Below are positions 41,489 through 51,001 of a stretch of 64,000 nt of DNA, one piece after another. The stretch covers positions 6,436,001-6,500,000 of the forward strand of contig NZ_CP108882.1 of the NCBI RefSeq assembly GCF_036347055.1, in the 5' to 3' direction. A model generated the notes under the pieces. The model saw only the letters and a list, made by a program, of their open reading frames with translations. It had not been told where the DNA came from and searched no databases. The position numbers and the translations under genes are program-made. The DNA comes from Streptomyces sp. NBC_00820. Lineage in GTDB: Bacteria > Actinomycetota > Actinomycetes > Streptomycetales > Streptomycetaceae. Position 1 is the stretch's first letter. The number at the start of each line of letters is the position of its first letter.

Positions 41489-42304
41489 GTGCCGCACGGC
41501 CCCTATGACTCCGCCGTGACGCGGGCCGCAGTTGCCCGGGTGCCGATGCAGCAGCGCTCCGCCGCTGCCACCGCCGCCGAGGCCGACGCCGTGGCCGTGG
41601 CCCGCGGCCGGGCCACCGGGGCGCCGGAGGTGCGCGGTGAGCACACGCACAGCGAGCCGCCGATGCCGCCGGTGAAGACCGTCGTGCAGCGCTCCTCGGT
41701 GCGCGGGCAGATCCTCGACGCGCTGCGTACGGCGCTGGTGTCGGGCGAACTGGTACCCGGCGAGGTCTACTCCGCGCCGGTCCTCGGCGACCGCTTCGGG
41801 GTGTCGGCCACGCCGGTGCGCGAGGCCATGCAGCAGCTCGCGATCGAGGGCGCCGTCGAGGTCGTTCCCAACCGCGGCTTCCGGGTCGTCGAGCGGGGCT
41901 CCCGCGAACTGGCCGAACTGGCCGAGGTGCGGGCGCTGATCGAGGTGCCGGTGATGCTGCGGCTGGCCCGCACCGTGCCCGCCGAGTGCTGGGCCGCGCT
42001 CCTTCCCCTCGCGGAGGAGACGGTACGCGCGGCGTCCTCCGGGTGCGCGGCCGTCTACGCGGAGTCCGACCGCGCCTTCCACCGGGCCGTGCTGGCCCTC
42101 TCCGGCAACGAGCAGCTCGTCCGGATCACGGAGGATCTGCACCGCCGTTCCCAGTGGCCGCTCGTCAGCGGTCCGGTCCTGCACGGCCGGGCGAACCTCG
42201 TGGCGGACGCGGCCGAACACACGGCGCTGCTCGAGGCGTTGATCGCGCGGGACCTGGACGTGGTGCGCGCGCTGGTGTCCGAGCACTTCGCCGGCGCGGC
42301 TTAG
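41489..42304 (+). CDS. GntR family transcriptional regulator (FCD type)
   Basis: A 271-residue regulator. A long N-terminal extension (~60 residues, Ala-rich) precedes the winged helix (VRGQILDALRTALVSGELVPG to LGDRFGVSATPVREAMQQLAIEGAVEV, ~70-125). An all-helical FCD effector domain follows, with Asp/His ligands such as ESDRAFHRAV and the final AEHTALLEALIARD. GTG 41489 has GGAGGAGGA close upstream. A TTGACG hexamer at 41425-41430 may be its -35. The effector is unknown. The usual metabolic neighbours are absent. Confidence 0.88.
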   Translation: MPHGPYDSAVTRAAVARVPMQQRSAAATAAEADAVAVARGRATGAPEVRGEHTHSEPPMPPVKTVVQRSSVRGQILDALRTALVSGELVPGEVYSAPVLGDRFGVSATPVREAMQQLAIEGAVEVVPNRGFRVVERGSRELAELAEVRALIEVPVMLRLARTVPAECWAALLPLAEETVRAASSGCAAVYAESDRAFHRAVLALSGNEQLVRITEDLHRRSQWPLVSGPVLHGRANLVADAAEHTALLEALIARDLDVVRALVSEHFAGAA

Positions 42305-42350
42305 AGGTTCTCAGTGCGGCCGGCTTCCGGGTGCGGGCTCGCTGTGGTTG

Positions 42351-42467
42351 GTCGCGCAGTTCCTCGCGCCCCTGGGGGTGGTCCCGCTGCTTGTCGTGCG
42401 GAGCCCTCGGTTACGGGACTCTTCCGGCGGACCTGTGCGCCCATAGGGGCGCGGGGAACTGCGCGAC
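42351..42467. repeat. long inverted repeat between convergent genes
   Basis: Arms 42351-42373 and 42445-42467 (23 nt, 22 matching, 71-nt loop) read AGGGGCGCGGGGAACTGCGC on one strand. From memory this element is dispersed in many Streptomyces chromosomes. It sits between two converging genes, so it may act as a bidirectional terminator. C-rich degenerate repeats follow to 42570. Confidence 0.75.
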
Positions 42468-42571
42468 GAGCCCCCACCGGACCGCACCGGCGATGATCCC
42501 GCACCCACCCGCAACCGCCCCGCCCCCACCCGCAACCGCCCCACCCCCGAACACCCCGCCCCCGCCCCGCA

Positions 42572-43354
42572 CTACGCGGTAGCCGCTCCCGCGGCCGGTG
42601 GGGTCAGTTGGTGGGCCAGCCAGGTGGGGACGCCGCCCAGGAGGCGGAAGAGGCGGCGCGCCTCCTCCCGGAGGCGGGACGCCTCCGGCTCGGACTCCGC
42701 GTCGGCCAGGGACGCCAGCGCGGGAGCCGTGCCCACCAGGTACCCCAACTCCTCACGGATGCGCAGGGATTCGGCGAAGCCGTGCCGGGCCTCGGCCAGT
42801 TCCCCGTCACGCAGGGCCAGTCCGGCGAGGTGGCGCCACGTGAAGGACAGCAGCAGCGGGTCGGGGTGGGTGGTGGCGCCGGCGTGGGCGCGGCGGTAGG
42901 CCGCGCGGGCCGCCTGCGGGGAACGCGCGAGGTTCTCGGCGATCAGCCCGCGCCGGAAGTCCAGCAGGGCCCGTCCCGCCGTCCCCGGAGGGATCAGCGC
43001 GGCCGCCCGCCCCAGCGCGGCCCGCGCCTCGTCGGCGCGGTCCCGCACCCCGTGCAGCGTGGCCGCGTAGGCGAGCTGGCCGCGCTCGCACGCGGCGGCC
43101 CCCCGCTCCTCGTCGGTGTGCGCCGCCGCCTCGGCCGTGCGCAGCGCGTCCTCCGCCTCCGCCCAGCCCCGCTCGGTGTACAGGCACCGCTCGACCATCA
43201 GCGTGGCCCGTTGCAGCGCGGTCGCCGGGGTGTCGTGCGGCAGGAGGGCCGCCGCGTCGGCCCAGCAGGCCCGCGAGCGCAACCGCCACACCGCGGTCTG
43301 GAGAGGATCGTCACCGGGGGTCGTTCCGTAACCAGACATGGCGGAATGCGCCAC
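42572..43354 (-). CDS. TPR-like hypothetical protein
   Basis: A 260-residue helical protein, likely several tetratricopeptide-type hairpins (TERGWAEAEDALRTAEAAA, DEARAALGRAAALIP, AYRRAHAGATTHPDP, EARHGFAESLRIREELG). No enzyme motif and no membrane segment are seen. GTG 43354 has GAGG 5 nt upstream; ATG 43339 is the alternative. It precedes pucR on the same strand by ~150 bp in the antisense order, without clear linkage. Confidence 0.75.
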   Translation of the reverse strand: MAHSAMSGYGTTPGDDPLQTAVWRLRSRACWADAAALLPHDTPATALQRATLMVERCLYTERGWAEAEDALRTAEAAAHTDEERGAAACERGQLAYAATLHGVRDRADEARAALGRAAALIPPGTAGRALLDFRRGLIAENLARSPQAARAAYRRAHAGATTHPDPLLLSFTWRHLAGLALRDGELAEARHGFAESLRIREELGYLVGTAPALASLADAESEPEASRLREEARRLFRLLGGVPTWLAHQLTPPAAGAATA

Positions 43355-43505
43355 GTTGCCCTCCCCGAGCACGCCGTCGAGCTGTTGAGTGGTGGCGGCA
43401 TTCCAGCACCAATGCCCGGCCCCGGCCAAGAGGGTGGGTGAAAGATTTCACAAAGTGGCGGGGCGGGGACGTGTCCGGGCCGGACCGCCCCGCACCCCGC
43501 TGACC

Positions 43506-45179
43506 TCAGCTCATGCGCAGTGCCAGGAAGAAATCGAGCTTGTCCTCCAGCCGTGAAAGGTCACGACCCGTCAACTGCTCGATGCGGCCCACCCGGTAGC
43601 GCAGCGTGTTGACGTGCAGGTGCAGCCGGGTGGCGCAGCGCGTCCAGGAGCCGTCGCACTCCAGGAACGCCTCCAGCGTCGGGATCAGCTCCGCGCGGTG
43701 GCGTCGGTCGTACTCCTTTAGCGGGTCCAGCAGGCGTGCCGTGAAGGCGCGGCGGACGTCGTCCGGGACGAACGGGAGCAGCAGCACGTGCGAGGCCAGC
43801 TCCTGGTGGCCGGCGGCGCAGACCCGGCCCGGGCGGGCCGCGGCGACCCGGCGGGCGTGCCGGGCCTCCTCCAGGGCGCCGCGCAGCCCCTCGGCGGAGT
43901 GCACGGCCGCGCTGACGCCGAGGGTGAGCCGCCCGTCGTCGGTCAGGCCCGCCGACAGCGGGTCCCGTACGGCCCGGAGCAGCGCGTCGGCGAGCAGGCC
44001 GGACTCCGAGCCGTCGTGCTCGGAGGAGACCGCGGGCAGCGGCACCAGGGCGACGGCCTCGTCGCCGGTGTGGGCGACGGCGATGCGGTCCGAGGGCTCC
44101 GGGCCCGTGGCCGTCGGGTCGACCAGGACCTCCTCCAGCAGCGACTGGGCGACCGGGCCGCCCTCGCCCTCGGCGCCGTCCCACTCGACGCGGGCCACGA
44201 CCACCTGCCAGTGCGGGGCCGCCCCGAGTCCGGGCAGCAGCACCGGCGCGGCCACCCGCAGGCGGGCGGCGATCTCGGCGGGCGCGGCGCCCGTCTGCAC
44301 CAGTTCCAGCACCTCCTGGGCGAGCCGGCGCCGTACCGTGCGCGCCGCGTCCCGGCGGTCCCGCTCGACGGCGATCAGCTGGGTGACGCCCTGGAGCAGG
44401 TCCATGCGCTCCTCGGGCCAGTCCCCGGCGTCCGCCTCGACGGCCAGCAGCCAGTCCGACAGGACCGTCTCGCGTATGTCCCGCTCCCCGCGCGGGGAGC
44501 GGCCGGAGGAGCGGACCGGGAAGAGGGAGTACGCCGTGCCGTCCAGCACGACCCGGTGGGGCGCGGGCCGGCCCTCACGGGTGGCCGAAAGGTGCTCCGC
44601 GGCGAGCCGCGCGCAGGTCTCGGCCGGCAGCTCCGGGCCCGCGACCTTGGAACCGGCGATCAGCCGGCCGGTCGGCGAGAGCACCCAGGCACGCAGGTCC
44701 AGGTCGGAGCCGAGCAGGTCCAGGACCACGTCCGGGCCGCCGCCCGCCGGACCCGCGGTCATCATCCGCCGGTGCCGGTCCACCACCGCCGCGAGGTCCC
44801 CGGCGCGCTCGCCGGACACCTGCCGTACGACGTGCTCGGTGATCGTCGCGAACGCAACCGACTCGTCCACCGCGAACAGCGGCAGCCGGTGCCGGGCGCA
44901 GGCCAGCACCAGGTCGTCCGGCACGTCGCTGAGCTCGGCCTCGCCGGCCGCCAGCGCGGCCACCCCGGCCTGCACCAGGATCCGTACGAACGCCTCGGAG
45001 TCGCCGGCGTCCCGGCGCCAGGCCAGGCCCGTCAGCACCAGCTCGCCGCCGGAGAGATAGCGGCTCGGGTCGCGCAGGTCGGTGGTCATGACACCGCGTA
45101 CCGCGCGGTCCAGTTCGTCCTCGCCGCCGAGCAGCCGCAGGCCCAGCGCGTCGGTGTCCAGCAGTGCGCGCAGCCGCAT
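43506..45179 (-). CDS. pucR: PucR family transcriptional regulator
   Basis: A 557-residue PucR-type regulator of purine catabolism. The N-terminal PucR domain covers ~10-125 (LRALLDTDALGLRLLGGEDELDRAVRGV and LFAVDESVAFATI). A GGDEF-like middle domain follows. The C-terminal PucR_HTH_30 motif (TLEAFLECDGSWTRCATRL then HVNTLRYRVGRIEQL) is at ~495-545. It is divergent from the xanthine dehydrogenase operon, its expected target. The ATG at 45179 has no strong Shine-Dalgarno. Confidence 0.9.
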   Translation of the reverse strand: MRLRALLDTDALGLRLLGGEDELDRAVRGVMTTDLRDPSRYLSGGELVLTGLAWRRDAGDSEAFVRILVQAGVAALAAGEAELSDVPDDLVLACARHRLPLFAVDESVAFATITEHVVRQVSGERAGDLAAVVDRHRRMMTAGPAGGGPDVVLDLLGSDLDLRAWVLSPTGRLIAGSKVAGPELPAETCARLAAEHLSATREGRPAPHRVVLDGTAYSLFPVRSSGRSPRGERDIRETVLSDWLLAVEADAGDWPEERMDLLQGVTQLIAVERDRRDAARTVRRRLAQEVLELVQTGAAPAEIAARLRVAAPVLLPGLGAAPHWQVVVARVEWDGAEGEGGPVAQSLLEEVLVDPTATGPEPSDRIAVAHTGDEAVALVPLPAVSSEHDGSESGLLADALLRAVRDPLSAGLTDDGRLTLGVSAAVHSAEGLRGALEEARHARRVAAARPGRVCAAGHQELASHVLLLPFVPDDVRRAFTARLLDPLKEYDRRHRAELIPTLEAFLECDGSWTRCATRLHLHVNTLRYRVGRIEQLTGRDLSRLEDKLDFFLALRMS

Positions 45180-45537
45180 CTCGTCGCCGCCGTTCTTTGT
45201 CTAGAAATCTACGATGAGTCTTGTCGGGTGACGGGGGGAGCGGTCCGGCGCAGGGGCGCGCGGGCCGTACTCCGGGTCGTCCGGCCGTGCCCTGCGTCTC
45301 CAGAGGAAACGTTTCCTGAGGAAAACGGAGAGGTTACCGATGACCTCCGTTCATACGAATCTACAAGATTACCGTTGTGGCCAGCCAACTCCTTCATGGT
45401 TTCGGTGACTGACCCTGCCGGAGTACGCGGCGGTGTACTGAGTCCGCGCCGCGTGAACAGGTCATGGACGAGCCGGGTCCGCAGGACGGGGATCGGCTCG
45501 GTCCGCACGGCCCACAACACGAAGAAGAGAGCCGGTC
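45180..45537. promoter_or_regulatory. pucR-xdh divergent control region with three palindromes
   Basis: This 358-bp gap has no gene but several palindromes: AGGAAACGTTTCCT (45304-45317, perfect), GAGGT-8 nt-ACCTC (45330-45347) and AATCT-ACA-AGATT (45358-45370). A partly similar AATCTAC-containing stretch occurs near 45206, next to the pucR start, with TAGATT as a possible pucR -10. The cluster fits a divergent promoter with regulator sites. Confidence 0.6.
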
Positions 45538-46440
45538 ATGGACTTCCTTCGCCCCGCCAGCTGGGAGGAGGCGCTCGCCGCGAAGGCCGAGCACCCCGCG
45601 GCTGTGCCGATCGCGGGTGGCACCGATGTGATGGTCGAGATCAACTTCGACCACCGCAGGCCCGAGTACCTGATGGACCTCGACCGCGTCGGCGATCTCC
45701 ACGAGTGGGAGGTGGGCGCCGACACCGTACGGCTGGGCGCGTCCGTGCCGTACACCAGGATCATGGAGCACCTCCGTGCCGAGCTGCCGGGCCTCGCGCT
45801 CGCCTCGCACACGGTCGCCTCCCCGCAGATCCGCAACCGCGGCGGCGTCGGCGGCAACCTCGGCACGGCCTCGCCCGCCGGCGACGCCCACCCCGCCCTG
45901 CTCGCCGCCGGCGCGGAGGTCGAGGCCGAGTCGGCGGCCCGCGGCATCCGGATGATCCCGATCGACGCGTTCTACACCGGCGTCAAGCGCAACGCGCTCC
46001 GGCCGGACGAACTGATCCGCGCCGTGCACATCAGGAAGGCCGACGGCCCGCAGCAGTTCTCCAAGGTCGGCACCCGCAACGCCATGGTCATCGCCGTCTG
46101 CGCCTTCGGCCTCGCGCTGCACCCGCAGACGCGCACCGTACGCACCGGCATCGGCTCGGCCGCGCCCACGCCGGTACGGGCCACGACCGCCGAGGAGTTC
46201 CTGAACGCTGCCCTGGAGGAGGGCGGCTTCTGGGACGGCGGTCAGACCCTCCCCCCGTCGGTCCTCAAGCAGTTCGCGGACCTGTGCTCCGCCGCCTGCA
46301 ACCCGATCGACGACGTACGCGGCACCGCGAGCTACCGCCGCCGCGCGGTCGGCGTCATGGCCCGCCGGACGCTCACCTGGACCTGGGAGTCCTACCGCGG
46401 CGGCCGCCGTGCCGCCTTTCCGGAAGGGGGCGCCGCCTGA
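45538..46440 (+). CDS. xanthine dehydrogenase FAD-binding subunit
   Basis: A 300-residue medium (CoxM/XdhB-type) subunit that passes electrons from the iron-sulfur clusters to FAD and NAD+. FAD contacts are seen in PIAGGTDVMVEI (~24-35) and ASPQIRNRGGVGGNLGTASP (~93-112). The C-terminal CO dehydrogenase flavoprotein domain ends it. The ATG has GAAGAAGAG upstream. It is the first gene of the operon and its TGA overlaps the next ATG by one base. Confidence 0.92.
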   Translation: MDFLRPASWEEALAAKAEHPAAVPIAGGTDVMVEINFDHRRPEYLMDLDRVGDLHEWEVGADTVRLGASVPYTRIMEHLRAELPGLALASHTVASPQIRNRGGVGGNLGTASPAGDAHPALLAAGAEVEAESAARGIRMIPIDAFYTGVKRNALRPDELIRAVHIRKADGPQQFSKVGTRNAMVIAVCAFGLALHPQTRTVRTGIGSAAPTPVRATTAEEFLNAALEEGGFWDGGQTLPPSVLKQFADLCSAACNPIDDVRGTASYRRRAVGVMARRTLTWTWESYRGGRRAAFPEGGAA

Positions 46441-47042
46441 TGCGCGTCAATCTCACCGTCAACGGACGCCCGCAGGAGGCCGACGACGTCTGGGAGGGCG
46501 AGTCCCTGCTGTACGTCCTGCGCGAACGTCTCGGCCTGCCCGGCTCCAAGAACGCCTGTGAACAGGGCGAGTGCGGATCCTGCACCGTCCGCCTGGACGG
46601 CGTACCGGTGTGCGCGTGCCTGGTCGCGGCCGGCCAGGCCGAGGGCCGCGAGGTCGTCACCGTCGAGGGCCTCGCGGAGTACGCCAGGCAGCGGTCCCAC
46701 GCGACCGACGGGACCGACGCGACCGACGCGCCCGGCACGTCACTCGGCGAGCCCGGCACGTCACTGGACGAGGCCAGGCGCTGGGAGGCCAGGCCGGCCG
46801 CCGAGGCGCCCGACGCCCTCTCCCCGGTCCAGCAGGCGTTCATCGACGCGGGCGCCGTCCAGTGCGGCTTCTGCACCCCGGGCCTGCTCGTCGCCGCCGA
46901 CGAGATGCTGGAGCGCACCCCCGACCCGACCGACGCGGACATCCGCGAGGCACTGTCGGGCAACCTGTGCCGCTGCACGGGCTACGAGAAGATCATGGAC
47001 GCGGTCCGCCTCGCGGCCGCCCGGCAGTCCGAGGGGGTCTGA
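46440..47042 (+). CDS. xanthine dehydrogenase iron-sulfur subunit
   Basis: A 200-residue small subunit carrying two [2Fe-2S] clusters. The plant-type cluster uses Cys40, Cys45, Cys48 and Cys60 (CEQGECGSC). The second uses QCGFCTPG and LCRCTGYEKI. Between them is an unusual linker of ~40 residues with TDGTDATDA and two PGTSL repeats, making it longer than the usual ~160 residues. The start overlaps the upstream stop (TGATG). Confidence 0.92.
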   Translation: MRVNLTVNGRPQEADDVWEGESLLYVLRERLGLPGSKNACEQGECGSCTVRLDGVPVCACLVAAGQAEGREVVTVEGLAEYARQRSHATDGTDATDAPGTSLGEPGTSLDEARRWEARPAAEAPDALSPVQQAFIDAGAVQCGFCTPGLLVAADEMLERTPDPTDADIREALSGNLCRCTGYEKIMDAVRLAAARQSEGV

Positions 47043-47043
47043 C

Positions 47044-49464
47044 ATGCCACCCCGCAGGCCCACCGCCGCTGCCGCCAGGGACCGCGCGCCCGCCGGCGCC
47101 CCCACGAAGATCACGCAGGGCTCCCGGACCAAGGGCGGCGTCGGCGAGTCCACGCTGCGCCCCGACGGCATCCTCAAGGTCACCGGCGAGTTCGCGTACG
47201 CGTCCGACATGTGGCACGAGGACATGCTGTGGGGCCAGATCCTGCGCTCCACCGTCGCGCACGCCGAGATCGTGTCGATCGACACGGCCGAGGCCCTCGC
47301 CCTCCCCGGCGTCCACGCCGTCATGACCTACGACGACCTGCCCACCGACGCGCGCACCTACGGACTGGAGATCCAGGACACCCCCGTCCTCGCCCACGGC
47401 AAGGTCCGCCACCACGGCGAACCCGTCGCCATCGTCGCCGCCGACCACCCGGAGACGGCCCGTCGCGCCGCCGCCAAGATCAGGGTCGAGTACCGGGAAC
47501 TGCCCGTCATCACCGACGAGGCCTCCGCGACCGCCCCGGACGCGGTCCTCGTCCACGAGCACCGCACCGATCACCACAGCCGTCACGTCCCGCACCCGAA
47601 CATCGTCCACCGCCAGCCGATCGTCCGCGGCGACGCGGCGGCGGCCGCCCGGCGGGCCGACGTGATCGTGACCGGCGAGTACACCTTCGGCATGCAGGAC
47701 CAGGCCTTCCTCGGCCCCGAATCCGGCCTCGCCGTCCCCGAGGAGGACGGCGGCGTCCACCTCTACATCGCCACCCAGTGGCTGCACGCCGACCTGCGCC
47801 AGATGGCGCCCGTCCTCGGCCTGCCCGAGGACAAGGTCCGCATGACCCTGTCGGGCGTCGGCGGAGCCTTCGGCGGCCGCGAGGACCTGTCGATGCAGAT
47901 CCACGCCTGCCTGCTCGCCCTGCGCACCGGCAAGCCCGTGAAGATCGTCTACAACCGCTTCGAGTCCTTCTTCGGACACGTGCACCGGCACCCGGCGAAG
48001 CTCACCTACGAGCACGGAGCCACCAGGGACGGCAAGCTCACGCACGTCAGGGCCCGCATCGTCCTGGACGGCGGCGCGTACGCGTCCTCCTCCCCGGCGG
48101 TGGTGGGCAACGCCGCCTCACTAGGGGTGGGACCGTACGTCGTCGACGACGTCGACATCGAGGCCCTCGCGCTCTACACCAACAACCCGCCCTGCGGCGC
48201 CATGCGCGGCTTCGGCGCGGTCCAGGCCTGCTTCGCCTACGAGGCGCAGATGGACAAGCTGGCGAAGCGCCTCGGCATGGACCCGGTGGAGTTCCGGCAG
48301 CGCAACGCGATGGAGCAGGGCAGCCTCCTGCCGACCGGACAACGGGTCGACTCCCCGGCCCCGGTCGCCGAACTCCTGCGCCGCGTCAGGGCGATGCCCC
48401 TGCCGCCCGAACGCCAGTGGGAGTCCAGCGAGGGCGCCGACGTACGGCAGCTGCCCGGCGGTCTGTCCAACACCACCCACGGCGAGGGCGTCGTACGGGG
48501 GATCGGCTACGCGGTCGGCATCAAGAACGTCGGCTTCTCCGAGGGCTTCGACGACTACTCCACCGCCAAGGTGCGCATGGAGGTGGTGGGCGGCGAACCC
48601 GTCGCCACCGTGCACACCGCGATGGCGGAGGTCGGCCAGGGCGGGGTCACCGTCCACGCACAGATCGCCCGTACCGAACTCGGCGTCTCCCAGGTGACCA
48701 TCCACCCCGCCGACACCCAGGTGGGCAGCGCCGGTTCGACCTCCGCCTCCCGGCAGACGTACGTCACCGGCGGCGCCGTACGGCACGCCTGCGAGCTGGT
48801 CCGCGAGCAGGTCCTGGAGCTGGGCCGGCGCCGGTTCGGCAGCTACCACCCCGCCTGGGCCACCGCCGAACTCCTGCTGGAGGGCGGCAAGGTCGTCACC
48901 GACGCGGGCGAGGTGCTCGCCGGCCTGGCGGACGTCCTCGGCGACGAGGCCGTCGAGGTCGAGGAGGAATGGCGGCACCGGCCGACCGAGCCCTTCGACC
49001 TGCGCACCGGCCAGGGCAACGGGCACGTCCAGTACTCCTTCGCCGCGCACCGCGCGGTCGTCGAGGTCGACACCGAACTCGGCCTGGTCAAGGTGATCGA
49101 ACTGGCCTGCGCCCAGGACGTCGGCAAGGCCCTCAACCCGCTCTCCGTCACCGGGCAGATCCAGGGCGGTACGACCCAGGGTCTGGGCATCGCCGTCATG
49201 GAGGAGATCGTCGTCGACCCGAAGACGGCGAAGGTGCGCAACCCGTCGTTCACGGACTACCTGATCCCGACCATCCTCGACACGCCGAGCATCCCCGTCG
49301 ACCTCCTCGAACTCGCCGACCACAACGCCCCGTACGGCCTGCGCGGCGTCGGCGAGGCCCCCACCCTGTCGTCCACACCGGCCGTCCTCGCGGCGATCCG
49401 GGACGCGACCGGGCTGGAGCTCGACCGTACGCCGGTACGGCCCGAACACCTCACGGGGCCATGA
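47044..49464 (+). CDS. xanthine dehydrogenase molybdopterin subunit
   Basis: An 806-residue large subunit that hydroxylates hypoxanthine and xanthine at the molybdenum cofactor. The a/b hammerhead domain is at ~45-150. Mo-pterin motifs follow: GVGGAFGGRE, the conserved Arg in GAMRGFGAVQ, and GVGEAPTLSS near the end, which holds the catalytic Glu. It starts 1 nt after the small-subunit stop. The complete set of three subunits plus XdhC and PucR argues for purine degradation over CO oxidation. Confidence 0.93.
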   Translation: MPPRRPTAAAARDRAPAGAPTKITQGSRTKGGVGESTLRPDGILKVTGEFAYASDMWHEDMLWGQILRSTVAHAEIVSIDTAEALALPGVHAVMTYDDLPTDARTYGLEIQDTPVLAHGKVRHHGEPVAIVAADHPETARRAAAKIRVEYRELPVITDEASATAPDAVLVHEHRTDHHSRHVPHPNIVHRQPIVRGDAAAAARRADVIVTGEYTFGMQDQAFLGPESGLAVPEEDGGVHLYIATQWLHADLRQMAPVLGLPEDKVRMTLSGVGGAFGGREDLSMQIHACLLALRTGKPVKIVYNRFESFFGHVHRHPAKLTYEHGATRDGKLTHVRARIVLDGGAYASSSPAVVGNAASLGVGPYVVDDVDIEALALYTNNPPCGAMRGFGAVQACFAYEAQMDKLAKRLGMDPVEFRQRNAMEQGSLLPTGQRVDSPAPVAELLRRVRAMPLPPERQWESSEGADVRQLPGGLSNTTHGEGVVRGIGYAVGIKNVGFSEGFDDYSTAKVRMEVVGGEPVATVHTAMAEVGQGGVTVHAQIARTELGVSQVTIHPADTQVGSAGSTSASRQTYVTGGAVRHACELVREQVLELGRRRFGSYHPAWATAELLLEGGKVVTDAGEVLAGLADVLGDEAVEVEEEWRHRPTEPFDLRTGQGNGHVQYSFAAHRAVVEVDTELGLVKVIELACAQDVGKALNPLSVTGQIQGGTTQGLGIAVMEEIVVDPKTAKVRNPSFTDYLIPTILDTPSIPVDLLELADHNAPYGLRGVGEAPTLSSTPAVLAAIRDATGLELDRTPVRPEHLTGP

Positions 49465-49582
49465 CCCTCCGGGGCCTCGGCCGGCGCACGTCCGGGGCCG
49501 TGACTCCCGCGCGCGTGCGGTGCGCGGGAGACGTCCCCCGCCGAACTCCCGCTGTCGCGCGATCCCGTGAGGAGGCCGAGAG

Positions 49583-50818
49583 ATGCTGGACATCGCCGAG
49601 GAACTGAACCGGTGGGCCGAGCAGGGCCGTGACTTCGCCGTCGCCACCGTGGTGGCCGTCGGCGGCAGCGCCCCGCACGGGCCCGGCGCCGCCCTCGCGG
49701 TGGACGCCGACGGCGCCGCCCTCGGCTCGGTCTCCGGCGGGTGCGTGGAGGGTGCCGTGTACGAGCTGTGCCGGCAGGCGCTCCAGGACGGCGAGACCGT
49801 GCTGGAGCGCTTCGGGTACAGCGACGCGGACGCCTTCGCCGTCGGCCTGACCTGCGGCGGCGTCATCGACGTCCTCGTCACGCCGGTCCGCGCGGCCGAC
49901 GCCGCCCGGCCGGTGCTCGCGGCGACGCTGTCGGCGGCCGCGCGGGGGGAGACGGCGGCGCTCGCGCGGATCGTGGCGGGCCCGGCCGAGCTGCTGGGCC
50001 GCGCCCTGCTCGTGCGCCGCGACGGCACCTCGGACAGCGCCTACGACGGCTCCCGCGACCGTTTCCCCCACGGCTCCCACAGTGCCCGTAGTGCGCACAG
50101 CTCACACGGCTCCTACGACGGCGGCTTCGGCGTCCACCCCGAGCTGGACCGGACCGTCGCCGCCGAGGCCGGTGCCTTCCTGGACGCGGGCCGCACCGGC
50201 ACCCTGGAGGTCGGTGAGCAGGGCGCGCGCTGCGGCTCCCCGCTCACCGTCCTGGTCGAGTCCTCCGTCCCCCCGCCCCGGATGATCGTGTTCGGCGCGA
50301 TCGACTTCGCGGCGGCCCTGGTCAGGGTGGGGAAGTTCCTCGGCCACCACGTCACGGTGTGCGACGCCCGCCCCGTGTTCGCCACCCGGGCCCGCTTCCC
50401 CGAGGCCGACGAGATCGTCGTCGACTGGCCGCACCGGTACCTGGAGCGCACCGAGACCGACGGCCGTACCGTCCTGTGCGTCCTCACCCACGACGCCAAG
50501 TTCGACGTACCGCTGCTGCGGCTGGCCCTGCGCCTGCCGGTCGCCTACGTCGGTGCGATGGGATCCCGGCGCACCCACCTCGACCGCTGCGAGCGCCTGC
50601 GCGAAGCCGGCGCCACCGAACTGGAGCTGGCCCGCCTGCGTTCCCCGATCGGCCTCGACCTCGGTGCCCGGACCCCGGAGGAGACGGCGCTGTCCATCGC
50701 GGCGGAGATCGTCGCCGACCGGCGGGGCGGGAGCGGGCTGTCGCTCACCGGGGCGCACACCCCGATCCACCGGGACACGGCCGCACGGCCGGCGGTCCGG
50801 ATCGGGTCGGTGGCCTGA
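49583..50818 (+). CDS. xdhC: XdhC family molybdenum cofactor insertion protein
   Basis: A 411-residue XdhC/CoxI protein that binds, sulfurates and delivers Moco to xanthine dehydrogenase. The N-terminal XdhC_CoxI domain (~10-75; SGGCVEGAVYELC) is followed by TCGGVIDVLVTP (~95). A C-terminal Rossmann domain runs from MIVFGAIDFAAALVRV (~235) to AYVGAMGSRRTHLDR. A His/Ser/Gly-rich low-complexity insert (~155-182) separates the halves. The ATG has a GAGGAGG upstream. It lies 118 bp after the large subunit. Confidence 0.9.
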   Translation: MLDIAEELNRWAEQGRDFAVATVVAVGGSAPHGPGAALAVDADGAALGSVSGGCVEGAVYELCRQALQDGETVLERFGYSDADAFAVGLTCGGVIDVLVTPVRAADAARPVLAATLSAAARGETAALARIVAGPAELLGRALLVRRDGTSDSAYDGSRDRFPHGSHSARSAHSSHGSYDGGFGVHPELDRTVAAEAGAFLDAGRTGTLEVGEQGARCGSPLTVLVESSVPPPRMIVFGAIDFAAALVRVGKFLGHHVTVCDARPVFATRARFPEADEIVVDWPHRYLERTETDGRTVLCVLTHDAKFDVPLLRLALRLPVAYVGAMGSRRTHLDRCERLREAGATELELARLRSPIGLDLGARTPEETALSIAAEIVADRRGGSGLSLTGAHTPIHRDTAARPAVRIGSVA

Positions 50819-50833
50819 GGCCGCCCGAGACCG

Positions 50834-50850
50834 CCTGAGGCGGCCTCAGG
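50834..50850 (+). terminator. short hairpin after xdhC
   Basis: CCTGAGG-CGG-CCTCAGG, a perfect 7-bp stem 16 bp after the xdhC stop. More CCTGAGG copies follow, so alternative stems can form. Confidence 0.5.
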
Positions 50851-51001
50851 GCACCTGAGGCCCCGCCGGGGCGCCCGAGGGTGCCCGAGGCGCCAGAGGC
50901 CGGAGGGGACGAGCCGGCGGGGGCAGGGAGCGGCGGCAGAGGGCCGCAGGGCGCCGAAAAGCGCTTGCCGCCCGCCGCCACCCCTGTGCTTGCATGGGCC
51001 C

